From Bin5 sp965200685 (GTDB taxonomy: Bacteria; Chloroflexota; Anaerolineae; Caldilineales; Caldilineaceae): DNA of 64,000 nt. Where the stretch lies: the NCBI GenBank assembly GCA_965200685.1, contig OZ241379.1, positions 3,906,001 through 3,970,000 of the forward strand, given 5' to 3'. The notes beneath the pieces are model-generated. The model was not told the origin of the DNA and made no database searches. It worked only from the letters and a program-made list of their open reading frames with translations. The position numbers and the translations under genes were made by a program. Below, piece by piece: positions 10,842-18,804 of this stretch (position 1 is its first letter; the number at the start of each line of letters is the position of its first letter).

Positions 10842-11840
10842 GTGCTGAAAGTAGCAACGATTGGAATGGGCAACATTGGCAACACCCATGCCAGTGTCTA
10901 CCAAGCCAATGATCGTACACAACTGGTCGCTGTCTGTGATATCGACGAGGAACGGGCCGCTGCGGCTGCGAAACGCTACAACGTGCCCGGCTTCCATAGC
11001 ATCCCTGATCTACTGCAAAACAGTGAATTGGATGCTGTCAGTGTCACCACGGCCGGGCCGGAGAACGGCGGCCATCATTTTGAGCCGGTCATGGCCTGCC
11101 TAGAGGCGGGTCTACACGTGCTGTGTGAGAAGCCGATCTCCAATGACATCAAAGCAGCCCGCCAAATGGTGGCCAAAGCCGACGAAACCGGTCTCTATTT
11201 TGGCATCAACTTGAACCACCGCTTTGTGCCGCCGGCCGCCAAGGCCAAGGAATGGGTGCAGGCCGGCCGGCTAGGCGACCTGCTGTTGATGAATATGACC
11301 ATGTGGATCAACAACCCCAACAACACATCGCCCTGGTTTCACATGCGCGCCCTCCACCCCCATAGCTTGGACATTATGCGCTACTTCTGCGGCGATGTGA
11401 AGCGGGTACATGCCTTCTTCAACCAAGCCCCGGGCCGGGTCTGCTATTCCAATGTACAGGTCAATCTGGAATTTGCCAACGGTGTTGTCGGCCACCTGAC
11501 CGGCAGTTACGATACCAATCCCCGGCATAATTTGGAACGCTGCGAAGTGATGGGCACAGAAGGCCGCTTTGTGTTGGACAACCTCTATCAGGAGTTGACC
11601 CTCTATCCCCGCTACAGCGACGAACTGACCGTCATCCGCAACAGCATTATGGGGGGTCTCAGCGGCTTCAGTGCCACATTCAGCAACCGCATCAACCGCT
11701 GGATTGAGCAGGTGGATGACGGGGTGCCCCGGACGGAGATCGAGGCATCCGGCCATGATGGGCTGGCCGTGCAGGAAATTATCGAAGCAGCCATTCGCTC
11801 CCACGAAAGCGGCCGCGCAGAGAGCGTAGCGATCCCATAA
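10842..11840 (+). CDS. Gfo/Idh/MocA family NAD(P)-dependent oxidoreductase
   Basis: The 332-residue protein has an N-terminal Rossmann fold with 'GMGNIGNTHA' (residues 8-17), an acidic residue after strand 2 ('VCDIDE'), and the 'CEKP' motif (95-98) whose Lys is catalytic in the family. The C-terminal alpha/beta domain is full length. Members oxidise sugars, inositols and related polyols; the exact substrate is unclear. The start is GTG with GGAGGAG about 7 nt upstream. The next gene, a PhyH-like oxygenase, begins 43 bp downstream, so the two are probably co-transcribed. Confidence 0.9.
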   Translation: MLKVATIGMGNIGNTHASVYQANDRTQLVAVCDIDEERAAAAAKRYNVPGFHSIPDLLQNSELDAVSVTTAGPENGGHHFEPVMACLEAGLHVLCEKPISNDIKAARQMVAKADETGLYFGINLNHRFVPPAAKAKEWVQAGRLGDLLLMNMTMWINNPNNTSPWFHMRALHPHSLDIMRYFCGDVKRVHAFFNQAPGRVCYSNVQVNLEFANGVVGHLTGSYDTNPRHNLERCEVMGTEGRFVLDNLYQELTLYPRYSDELTVIRNSIMGGLSGFSATFSNRINRWIEQVDDGVPRTEIEASGHDGLAVQEIIEAAIRSHESGRAESVAIP

Positions 11841-11883
11841 AAATCTGTGGAGAGACGTTCCTCTTCACAAGTCACGCGAAAAG

Positions 11884-12672
11884 ATGATTGTCATGATGAG
11901 TGTCACAACGTTTGAAGATGGCTTGACCCAACTGAACCGGGACGGCTTTTTGCTGCTTCCTGAGGCATTGCCGGGCGAACGGGTTGAGCAATGGAAGTCT
12001 GTCCTGTATGCGCTCTATGACAAGGGCGCGTATGAGATCAGCAACAGCGTGGGCAATGTAGCCTTTGAGAAGCTGCTGGCCCTGGAGCCGGAGCTGGCCA
12101 GAGAGCTGGTCGGCCATGAGAGCGTTGCGCCCTTCCTACGCGAAATTCTGGGCAAGCAATGCCAACTTCGCAGCCTCCGTGCCCATGTAAACCCGGCCGC
12201 CTACCACCAAGAATGGCACATGGATTTCTACGACTACTACTATCAGGTGGAAAAATCCGAGGCCCGACAAGCACTGCAGGCCCTGTGCATCAACACGACG
12301 TTCTATCTAACGGACAATACACCTGAACGGGCGCGCCTGACATTTGTCAAGAACTACCTAGACCGCCCCGTACCCGATGCCCTGGTCCCATATCTACGCT
12401 ACACAGAAGACCGCAACGATCCTTTCCAGTGCTGGTGCGATGAGCAGGAACTGGTTCACCTACACCCCATGGCCGGTGATGCGGTCATCTTTTACAGCCA
12501 CATCCCCCATCAGGGTGCCAAGATCGGCCCAGACCCGGAGGGCGAGATCCGGGCTAATATTGTCCTGCATTACCAGCAGAATCCTATGTTTCCCAGCATC
12601 AAATTTGTCAGCAACCCCCAGTTCACCCTAGAGACCCTGGGATACGCCGGCACATTTCCATTTGCTTCGTAA
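11884..12672 (+). CDS. Second phytanoyl-CoA dioxygenase (PhyH) family protein
   Basis: A 262-residue protein with 'EWHMDFYDY' (His112, Asp114) and a distal His in 'HIPHQGAK' (about 209), consistent with the Fe(II)/2OG metal triad. It is only distantly similar to the PhyH protein at 9815-10645, so the two probably have different substrates. Three in-frame ATGs (11884, 11893, 11896) are possible starts; none has a strong ribosome-binding site. It follows the Gfo/Idh/MocA gene and precedes a carbohydrate-type importer. Confidence 0.8.
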   Translation: MIVMMSVTTFEDGLTQLNRDGFLLLPEALPGERVEQWKSVLYALYDKGAYEISNSVGNVAFEKLLALEPELARELVGHESVAPFLREILGKQCQLRSLRAHVNPAAYHQEWHMDFYDYYYQVEKSEARQALQALCINTTFYLTDNTPERARLTFVKNYLDRPVPDALVPYLRYTEDRNDPFQCWCDEQELVHLHPMAGDAVIFYSHIPHQGAKIGPDPEGEIRANIVLHYQQNPMFPSIKFVSNPQFTLETLGYAGTFPFAS

Positions 12673-12708
12673 CGAGCATAACAAGAGACAACTAAGGTGA
12701 GACAATCA

Positions 12709-12731
12709 TGGCTCGTAGAGATCACGAGCCA
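12709..12731. other. Hairpin upstream of a binding-protein gene
   Basis: TGGCTCGT and ACGAGCCA form a perfect 8-bp stem around a 7-nt loop. There is no T tract, so it is more likely an mRNA-stability or binding element than a full terminator. Confidence 0.4.
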
Positions 12732-12817
12732 CCGGTTACATCTTGTGTACCCGTGGAGAATGACGCAAAATTCTCTACGAACCACTGCAATTCAGCCATA
12801 CAAGCCTTAAGGAGGAA

Positions 12818-14557
12818 ATGATGAAACATTATCGGTTGCTTCTCAGTCTGCTCCTGCTCGGGATGCTGCTGTTGGCAGCCTGTGGCGCGCCAGCCCCAGA
12901 GCCTGCTGCAGCCCCGGCGGACACGCAAGAAATGCCGGACGCAGCAGAGGCGGAGGCCGATGAAGTCGTGGAGATCGAAGAGACCACAGAAGAAGAGGAG
13001 GAACTGAGCGGCGAAATCGTCATCAGCATCGCCTCCAATGATGTCCAAACCTATCAGGCATTGGCCGATGCCTATATGGAGATACACCCAGGCGTTGATG
13101 TGCTGGTCGAGTTGAAGGCACCAGGGGTGGATGCCTATTTGCAGTGGATCCGCACCCAATTTACATCGGAAGTGCCGCGGGTGTCGATCATCGAATCACC
13201 CCACCTACGAGAGTTCGCCCAGGAGGGGCGTCTGCTGAACTGGGGACCCTACCTCAACAAGACGAACCCCTACACCGGCGAAAAATGGGAAGATAGCTTT
13301 GAGACATGGGGGCTTAATCTGGTACGGGACCCCAATACCGGCCAGATGTTTACCATGCCCTACATGTCGGTCCAGACTTTTTGGATCTACAACAAAGCCA
13401 TCTTTGAGGAGGCCGGCATCACCGATGTGCCCGCCCAGCCGAGCTGGGATCAGTTCGTCGAATGGAATCAGAAGGTCACAGAGGCAGGATATATACCCAT
13501 CGCCATGGAAGGCACCACCGAGCAGATTTGGGGCGGTGGCCGCATGCCCTGGCTCATGCGGTCGGCCATGGATCAGTATCACCGGGATGAACTGCAGATC
13601 ATCCGTTGCCAAGAAGGAGACTGGTGCTTCCGGGAAGAGATCGACGATACCTGGATGTACGACCCCAGCGATGTACGCAACGACGACCCCGACCGGGTAT
13701 CCGTCAATATAGCCCGACATCTGCAGGCCCTGCGGGAAGGTGAAATCAACTTCAACAATGATTGCACCGTCGAAATGATGGAACAGATCGGCAGGGTGTT
13801 CAAGACAGCAAACGGCTTCGTGCCCGAAGGCTGGACCGGCATGACCGATGCCTATCCCCTCTTTCTGACCCAGAAAGCGGCTATGCGTATGGTACATGGC
13901 GGCATCTTCACCAGCCTGCCCAAAGACATCCGCTCCCTGGCCCAAGGCGAATACAGCGGTAGCGGCGAAGTTGACGAAGAGGCCGCGGCCGCTGCAGTCG
14001 AATTTGAATATGGCCGCTTTGCATTTCCCAACATTGAAGGTTCCTGTGTGCAGGGTACAGCACGTGCCAATGAGCTGACCCAAGGCTACTTGGCAGTGCC
14101 CCAGAAAGACCGAGCACAAAACGATCTAGAAGTGGACTTCGCCATGTTCTGGACCAGTCCTCAGGGGATGCAGATCTTCCTAGAAAACAAGCTGGACCCA
14201 GACAACCTACAGGGGGGGATTGCCGGCCCACCACTGATTAAAAATGTGCAACTGCCTGCGGAATGGCAGGATGTATTCGACAATAGCGTCTTTATCGGCA
14301 ACTATGAGAAGCCTGGCGCGCCCGGTGATGCAGTGGCCCGCGGCTTCTTCAAATATGAAATCACCAAGCGAGAATGGTCGATCATGGTACAGGAGTTCTT
14401 TGAAGGCAAACTGAGCGCCGAGGCGTTCGCCGAAGGCTATCAAGCTCTGCTTGAAGACAACTTCGATGGCCTGCTAGAGTACCTCAACCTAACCCATGAG
14501 GACCTGGACAACCCAGAAAAGCGGCCACCGGGATGGGTGGCGGCCGGCCCCTACTAA
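12818..14557 (+). CDS. Extracellular solute-binding lipoprotein, carbohydrate-type ABC importer (family 1)
   Basis: A 579-residue protein with a signal peptide ending in 'LLLAAC' (Cys22 lipidated), then a long Ala/Pro/Glu-rich acidic linker (about residues 25-63). The mature domain starts 'GEIVISIASNDVQTYQALADAY', typical of UgpB/MalE-like COG1653 binding proteins, but it is longer than the common 420-450 residues. A strong AAGGAGG site precedes tandem ATGs (12818, 12821). The two following genes encode the matching permeases. No ATP-binding gene of the MalK/UgpC type is in this cluster, so an ATPase encoded elsewhere is presumably shared, as is common for such importers. Confidence 0.88.
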   Translation: MMKHYRLLLSLLLLGMLLLAACGAPAPEPAAAPADTQEMPDAAEAEADEVVEIEETTEEEEELSGEIVISIASNDVQTYQALADAYMEIHPGVDVLVELKAPGVDAYLQWIRTQFTSEVPRVSIIESPHLREFAQEGRLLNWGPYLNKTNPYTGEKWEDSFETWGLNLVRDPNTGQMFTMPYMSVQTFWIYNKAIFEEAGITDVPAQPSWDQFVEWNQKVTEAGYIPIAMEGTTEQIWGGGRMPWLMRSAMDQYHRDELQIIRCQEGDWCFREEIDDTWMYDPSDVRNDDPDRVSVNIARHLQALREGEINFNNDCTVEMMEQIGRVFKTANGFVPEGWTGMTDAYPLFLTQKAAMRMVHGGIFTSLPKDIRSLAQGEYSGSGEVDEEAAAAAVEFEYGRFAFPNIEGSCVQGTARANELTQGYLAVPQKDRAQNDLEVDFAMFWTSPQGMQIFLENKLDPDNLQGGIAGPPLIKNVQLPAEWQDVFDNSVFIGNYEKPGAPGDAVARGFFKYEITKREWSIMVQEFFEGKLSAEAFAEGYQALLEDNFDGLLEYLNLTHEDLDNPEKRPPGWVAAGPY

Positions 14558-14589
14558 CCAAGACTGTGTCTTTGCAGTAAAGCGTGTCC

Positions 14590-16608
14590 ATGGATCAAAT
14601 AAGGGCGAAAAGCAAGCCTGCTATTGGCAAGATCGGGTTGGCTCTCGTTATGCTGTTGGGCCTCGCTGCATGTCGCGCTTCAAGTGGCACGACAACGCAG
14701 ACGGATGGTGGTCTGTTGTGGGAACAGACGACGGCCAGCCGAGTTGAAGCCACTGCCTTGACAGAAAGCGGCGCGCGCGTCGCTGTCGGCAGCAGAGACA
14801 ATCTCCTACGTCTCTTTGATGAGGCAGGTGTTCTGCTCTGGGAATTTGAGGCAGACAACAGCATTCTAGATGTGGATATCTCCCCCGATGGACACTGGCT
14901 GGCAGTTGCATCAGAAGACCGCTTCGTCTATCTCCTTGATGGGTCGGGCCAAGTGCAGTGGCGGTTCAAAGCCAATCGCCCCATGAACAATGCTGCTATT
15001 GCCAAAGATGGCTCGCTGATCGCGGCCACATCCGATGATCTGTCTGTCTATCTCCTGGACCGGGATGGCAACCTGATCTGGCAGGAGATACTGGGCATCG
15101 GCGTACAGGCAGTGGACATCTACGGCAGCGGAGACAAGGCCCGGGTCGTCGTTGGCTCCGATGATGGGCTTGTGACGGTCTATAACCGAACGGGCAAGGC
15201 TCTGCTGCAGGCCGAGCTTGATTACAACGTCCAGTCGCTATCTGTAACCGCGAACGGTGCCCGCATTCTGGCCGGAACGAGCGCTGGTTCGGTCATTCTG
15301 CTCAACGGTGCCAACGGTTCTGCATTGTGGCACTTTGATGCAGAAGATGCCATAGCAAGTGTATCGTTGGCTGCGGACGGTTCCAGCGCGCTGGCAGGGT
15401 CGGAGGACGGCCATGCCTATCTGTTGGCTGACGATGGCAGCCTCATTCACCGCTTCCAGCAGTCGGAAGCGGTGTTGAGTGTCGCTCTGGCCGCGGACGG
15501 TAGCCATCTGGTCGTGGGCACCATCTCTGGTATGGCCAGGGCCTACAACAGGGAAGAGGCCCTAAGTGGGGCTGCTCAAGCATCTATCTATCAGCAACGG
15601 ACCATCGGCGGTCTCATCGGCGGTGTGCTCCTGTTGGTGCTGCTCGGTGTGTGGGCCGCGCGCAACACAGCCAGCGGCCAACAGGTCTGGCGTGGCTACA
15701 GTGCCGGCCCTTGGGCAGTTCTACAAGCAATTTGGCAGGCCCGGCTCTCTTACCTGTTGATTCTGCCGACCCTGGCCCTACTCCTGACCTTCAACTATTA
15801 TCCGGCTTTTTCCGGCCTCTATCACGCGTTCACCGATTGGAGCCCCGGCGCACGTACCGAATGGGTAGGGTTGGCCAACTTCCATTCCCTATTGGAAAAC
15901 CGCTTTTTTCTGTCCGGTTTCCGCAATGCAGCGATTCTGGTTGTCGTCTCAATTGTGAAGACCATGACCGTCCCGATGCTGGTGGCCGAGCTCATCTTCA
16001 ACTTGCGCCACAGATTCTCCCAATACTGGTTCCGCACCCTTTTCGTGGTGCCGATTGTGCTGCCAGCGGTAGTGGAGATTCTCGTCTGGAACAATATCTA
16101 CGATCCGGCCATCGGCCTTCTCAATGAAACCCTCAAACTGATGGGCCTGGAAGAGTGGACCCGGGTCTGGTATGGGGATGCCAGCGTAGCCTTAGGCTCG
16201 ATCATCTTCATCGGCGTTCCATGGGTGAATGCCTTCGCTCTGTTGATCTTTTACGGCGGCCTGATCTCCATATCGGACGAAATCATCGACTCCAGCAAAG
16301 TGGATGGGGCCAGTACCTGGCGACGCTTCTGGCGTATCGATCTGCCTTTACTGATGGGCCAGGTCAAGCTGTTGCTGATTCTGAACTTTATTAACGCTGT
16401 GCAGACATTCGAGCTGGTCTTCCTGACGACAGGCGGCGGACCCGGCGCGGCCACGTACACGCCTGCTCTGGAGCTGTATTACCAGGCGATGCGTATGGAC
16501 CGCATGGGAGTAGCCTCAGCCATCGGCATGGCTCTGTTCTTCATTATCCTAGCGGGAACGATTGTGAATATGCGCTATGTGAAGTCCTCCACCGAATATG
16601 AGGCCTAG
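14590..16608 (+). CDS. Fusion of an extracytoplasmic seven-repeat beta-propeller with a MalF/UgpA-type ABC permease
   Basis: The 672-residue protein is far longer than the usual 290-330-residue sugar permease. Residues 1-28 look like a lipoprotein signal ('GLAAC', Cys28). About residues 40-325 contain seven repeats of 35-42 residues of the form 'DGxxLAVGSxDGxVYLLDxxG', resembling PQQ/WD40-like propellers. A hydrophobic helix (about 338-357) returns to the cytoplasm, and a six-helix permease domain starts near residue 386. Its coupling loop is 'DEIIDSSKVDGASTWRRF' (about 562-579). The topology fits: propeller outside, permease in the membrane. A GTG two codons upstream (14584) is an alternative start. 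Function of the propeller is unknown; docking of the binding protein or ligand sensing is possible. Confidence 0.88.
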   Translation: MDQIRAKSKPAIGKIGLALVMLLGLAACRASSGTTTQTDGGLLWEQTTASRVEATALTESGARVAVGSRDNLLRLFDEAGVLLWEFEADNSILDVDISPDGHWLAVASEDRFVYLLDGSGQVQWRFKANRPMNNAAIAKDGSLIAATSDDLSVYLLDRDGNLIWQEILGIGVQAVDIYGSGDKARVVVGSDDGLVTVYNRTGKALLQAELDYNVQSLSVTANGARILAGTSAGSVILLNGANGSALWHFDAEDAIASVSLAADGSSALAGSEDGHAYLLADDGSLIHRFQQSEAVLSVALAADGSHLVVGTISGMARAYNREEALSGAAQASIYQQRTIGGLIGGVLLLVLLGVWAARNTASGQQVWRGYSAGPWAVLQAIWQARLSYLLILPTLALLLTFNYYPAFSGLYHAFTDWSPGARTEWVGLANFHSLLENRFFLSGFRNAAILVVVSIVKTMTVPMLVAELIFNLRHRFSQYWFRTLFVVPIVLPAVVEILVWNNIYDPAIGLLNETLKLMGLEEWTRVWYGDASVALGSIIFIGVPWVNAFALLIFYGGLISISDEIIDSSKVDGASTWRRFWRIDLPLLMGQVKLLLILNFINAVQTFELVFLTTGGGPGAATYTPALELYYQAMRMDRMGVASAIGMALFFIILAGTIVNMRYVKSSTEYEA

Positions 16609-17467
16609 GATGATACTGGCCAGAGGTAGAAGCCAAGAGAGACGGGTGCTGCTCTCTCCAAGCCAACTGCTGCTGTATGTGGTGCTGCTCATCCTTCTGC
16701 TGATTACATTCATCCCTATCGCCTATCTGCTGGTCCTCTCCTTGAAGGACAACGGCCAGATCTACGGGCGCTTCTGGTCTCTGCCCCAGCCCTATCGTTG
16801 GGAGAATTTTGGACTGGGCACGTTGGTGATCTGGCGCCCGATTCTCAATTCAATCCTGACCTCCGGCACCTCAACCGCGGCCACCCTTGTGTTGGCCAGC
16901 CTCAGCGGCTATGTTTTCGCCCGCCACCGCTTTCCCGGCAAGGAACTGATCTACACGGCGATTCTGGCACTGCTGATGATTCCACCGATTTTGACGCTCA
17001 TTCCGGCCTATGTGCTGATCCTCAATATGGGCCTGGAAAATACATACTGGGCCCTGATCTTGCCATGGACATCCGGCGGGCAGGTGTTCGCGCTGCTCCT
17101 GTGTCGCAGCTTTTTCGCCACATTGCCGGAAGAATTCTTTGACGCTGCGCGCATCGATGGCGCATCAGAACTACAGAGCTTTGTACGCATCGCCGTGCCC
17201 CTGTCCACACCGATTCTGGTGACGGTTGCCGTGGTACGACTCGTAACCACATACAACCAGTTCATGTGGCCATTGGTGGTCATTTCCAGCCCGAAACGGC
17301 AGGTTGTGGCTGTAGCCCTGACCCAATTTACATCGGAAATCGGCGTCACAGACATCGGACCACAGATGGCCGGCTATATCCTAGCATCTCTGCCTCTGGT
17401 CATCCTGTTTTCCTTTGGCATGAGACATTATGTGCGCGGCCTCACGGCCGGCGGCCTGAAAGCATAA
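16598..17467 (+). CDS. Carbohydrate-type ABC transporter permease (MalG/UgpE family)
   Basis: A 289-residue, six-helix inner-membrane protein. TM1 lies at about residues 26-45, and the coupling loop is 'EEFFDAARIDGASELQSF' (about 182-199), a good EAA motif. It overlaps the end of the propeller-permease gene by 11 bp, so translation is probably coupled; an ATG at 16610, just after the upstream stop, is an alternative start. It would form the channel heterodimer with the fused permease. Confidence 0.92.
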   Translation: MRPRMILARGRSQERRVLLSPSQLLLYVVLLILLLITFIPIAYLLVLSLKDNGQIYGRFWSLPQPYRWENFGLGTLVIWRPILNSILTSGTSTAATLVLASLSGYVFARHRFPGKELIYTAILALLMIPPILTLIPAYVLILNMGLENTYWALILPWTSGGQVFALLLCRSFFATLPEEFFDAARIDGASELQSFVRIAVPLSTPILVTVAVVRLVTTYNQFMWPLVVISSPKRQVVAVALTQFTSEIGVTDIGPQMAGYILASLPLVILFSFGMRHYVRGLTAGGLKA

Positions 17468-17473
17468 CACCCT

Positions 17474-17520
17474 ATGATCCATGGCCTGTGACCTGTAACT
17501 GATGGTTCTCTGACCACTGC
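17474..17520. repeat. Degenerate heptad repeat at a gene junction
   Basis: The sequence GGCCTGTGACCTGTAACTGA followed by CTGACCACTGC is built of CCTGTGA-like 7-bp units, the same type as the in-frame insertion in gltD. Confidence 0.5.
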
Positions 17521-17537
17521 AATTGGGAGGAATTCGT

Positions 17538-18581
17538 ATGGAAATCGTTCGCATCGGCGTGTTGAGTCATGCCCACGGCCACAGTAATGTGTACTGCGGC
17601 AAGATGCAGGAGTTCGATGATGTGGAACTGGTGGCCTGCTGGGACGACAACGAGCAACGAGGACGGGAAGCCGCATCCAATTTCGGCATGGAATACCGCC
17701 CTGAGGCAGACGCGATCATCACCGACCCGCATATCGACGCGCTGATCATCACCACAGAGACAAACCGCCACGCGGCCTTTGTGGAGCGGGCCGCGGAGGC
17801 CGGTAAGGCTATCCTCTGCCAAAAGCCGCTGGCGACCACCCTGGCCGATTGCGACCGCATTATTGAAGCTGTGCAGCGCACAGGGGTCAAGTTCAGCATG
17901 GCTTTTCAGATGCGACATGATCCGGTCAATCGCAAGATCAAAGAGCTGGTGGACGAAGGAGCAGTTGGGAAGATCGCGGTGGTACGACGCCGGCACTGCA
18001 TTGGGGTACTACTCAATGAGACGTTTGTCAGCGGGCCTTCCCGCTGGCACATAGACCCCATGGCAAATGTAGGGATGTTCTTTGACGATGCCATCCATGC
18101 GGCCGACTGGTTCTATTGGACATTCGGCGCGGCCACACGGGTGATGGCTGAAATCGACAATGTGGTATCCCACGTCGCGCCGGACGACAACGGCGTGGCT
18201 GTCTTTCGCTTTGAGAATGGGGCTATCGGGACCCTATTCAATGGCTCTACGACCGTTGCCGGGGTAAATACCACGGAGATCTACGGCGACAAGGGCACGA
18301 TCATCCAAGATTTCGGCGACGGGCCTTCCACAGCCGTTCCCCGCCCGGCCGGCATAGCACCCCTACGGATGATCCGCCAAAACGAGAGCGAATGGACACA
18401 ATTCCATCTGCCAGTCCCCAATAGCCAAGCAGAGCGTATCGCCGCTGTCCCCCGCCCGTTCATCGACTATGTGCGCGGGCTGCATCATGAACATGCCAGC
18501 GCGGAAGAAGGGCGCAAGTCGGTAGAGATGATCCTAGGCGCATATCGCAGTGCCCGGGAAGGGAAACGAGTTGCTCTGTAA
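17538..18581 (+). CDS. Gfo/Idh/MocA family oxidoreductase with atypical dinucleotide and active-site motifs
   Basis: A 347-residue protein starting at the ATG preceded by GGGAGG; a TTG five codons upstream would destroy that spacing. The N-terminal strand-loop reads 'IGVLSHAHGHSN' instead of the canonical GxGxxG, a variant I know from a subgroup of this family. The catalytic motif is 'CQKP' (about residues 93-96) rather than EKP, with the Lys kept. A typical C-terminal domain follows. It lies directly after the carbohydrate-type permease genes, 70 bp away, so it probably acts on the imported compound. Substrate unknown. Confidence 0.85.
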   Translation: MEIVRIGVLSHAHGHSNVYCGKMQEFDDVELVACWDDNEQRGREAASNFGMEYRPEADAIITDPHIDALIITTETNRHAAFVERAAEAGKAILCQKPLATTLADCDRIIEAVQRTGVKFSMAFQMRHDPVNRKIKELVDEGAVGKIAVVRRRHCIGVLLNETFVSGPSRWHIDPMANVGMFFDDAIHAADWFYWTFGAATRVMAEIDNVVSHVAPDDNGVAVFRFENGAIGTLFNGSTTVAGVNTTEIYGDKGTIIQDFGDGPSTAVPRPAGIAPLRMIRQNESEWTQFHLPVPNSQAERIAAVPRPFIDYVRGLHHEHASAEEGRKSVEMILGAYRSAREGKRVAL

Positions 18582-18638
18582 CTCTACATCTACTGTAAGC
18601 AGGGCTAGCTATGGAGATGTTACAGACAAATACTGTTT

Positions 18639-18667
18639 TTGATGGTACACTGTTTTTCGTCTATACT
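18639..18667 (+). promoter_or_regulatory. Sigma-70-type promoter of the second peptide-type ABC operon
   Basis: TTGATG (18639-18644), a 17-bp spacer and TATACT (18662-18667) lie about 140 bp before the ATG at 18805. The rest of the 223-bp gap shows no convincing gene; TCAGGAG precedes the ATG. Confidence 0.6.
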
Positions 18668-18804
18668 CTAACGATATCCACACAGGCGTTTGCAACCCAA
18701 GGGTCCCAGCCTGCACACATCAGTATATCTGCGCGGGCCGAACAGGACCCTGCGAACGCAGCCTATCAAATCCATTCAATACACAATTTTTCAGGAGAAA
18801 AAGA

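Noticed and set aside
13205..14119. A 304-codon open frame antisense to the family-1 binding-protein gene
   Set aside because: The opposite strand has a complete, well-formed lipoprotein gene with strong signals; the antisense product has no recognisable features.
17523..17537. Upstream TTG start for the second Gfo/Idh/MocA gene
   Set aside because: The GGGAGG ribosome-binding site would lie inside the coding part; the ATG at 17538 has ideal spacing and matches the family N-terminus.
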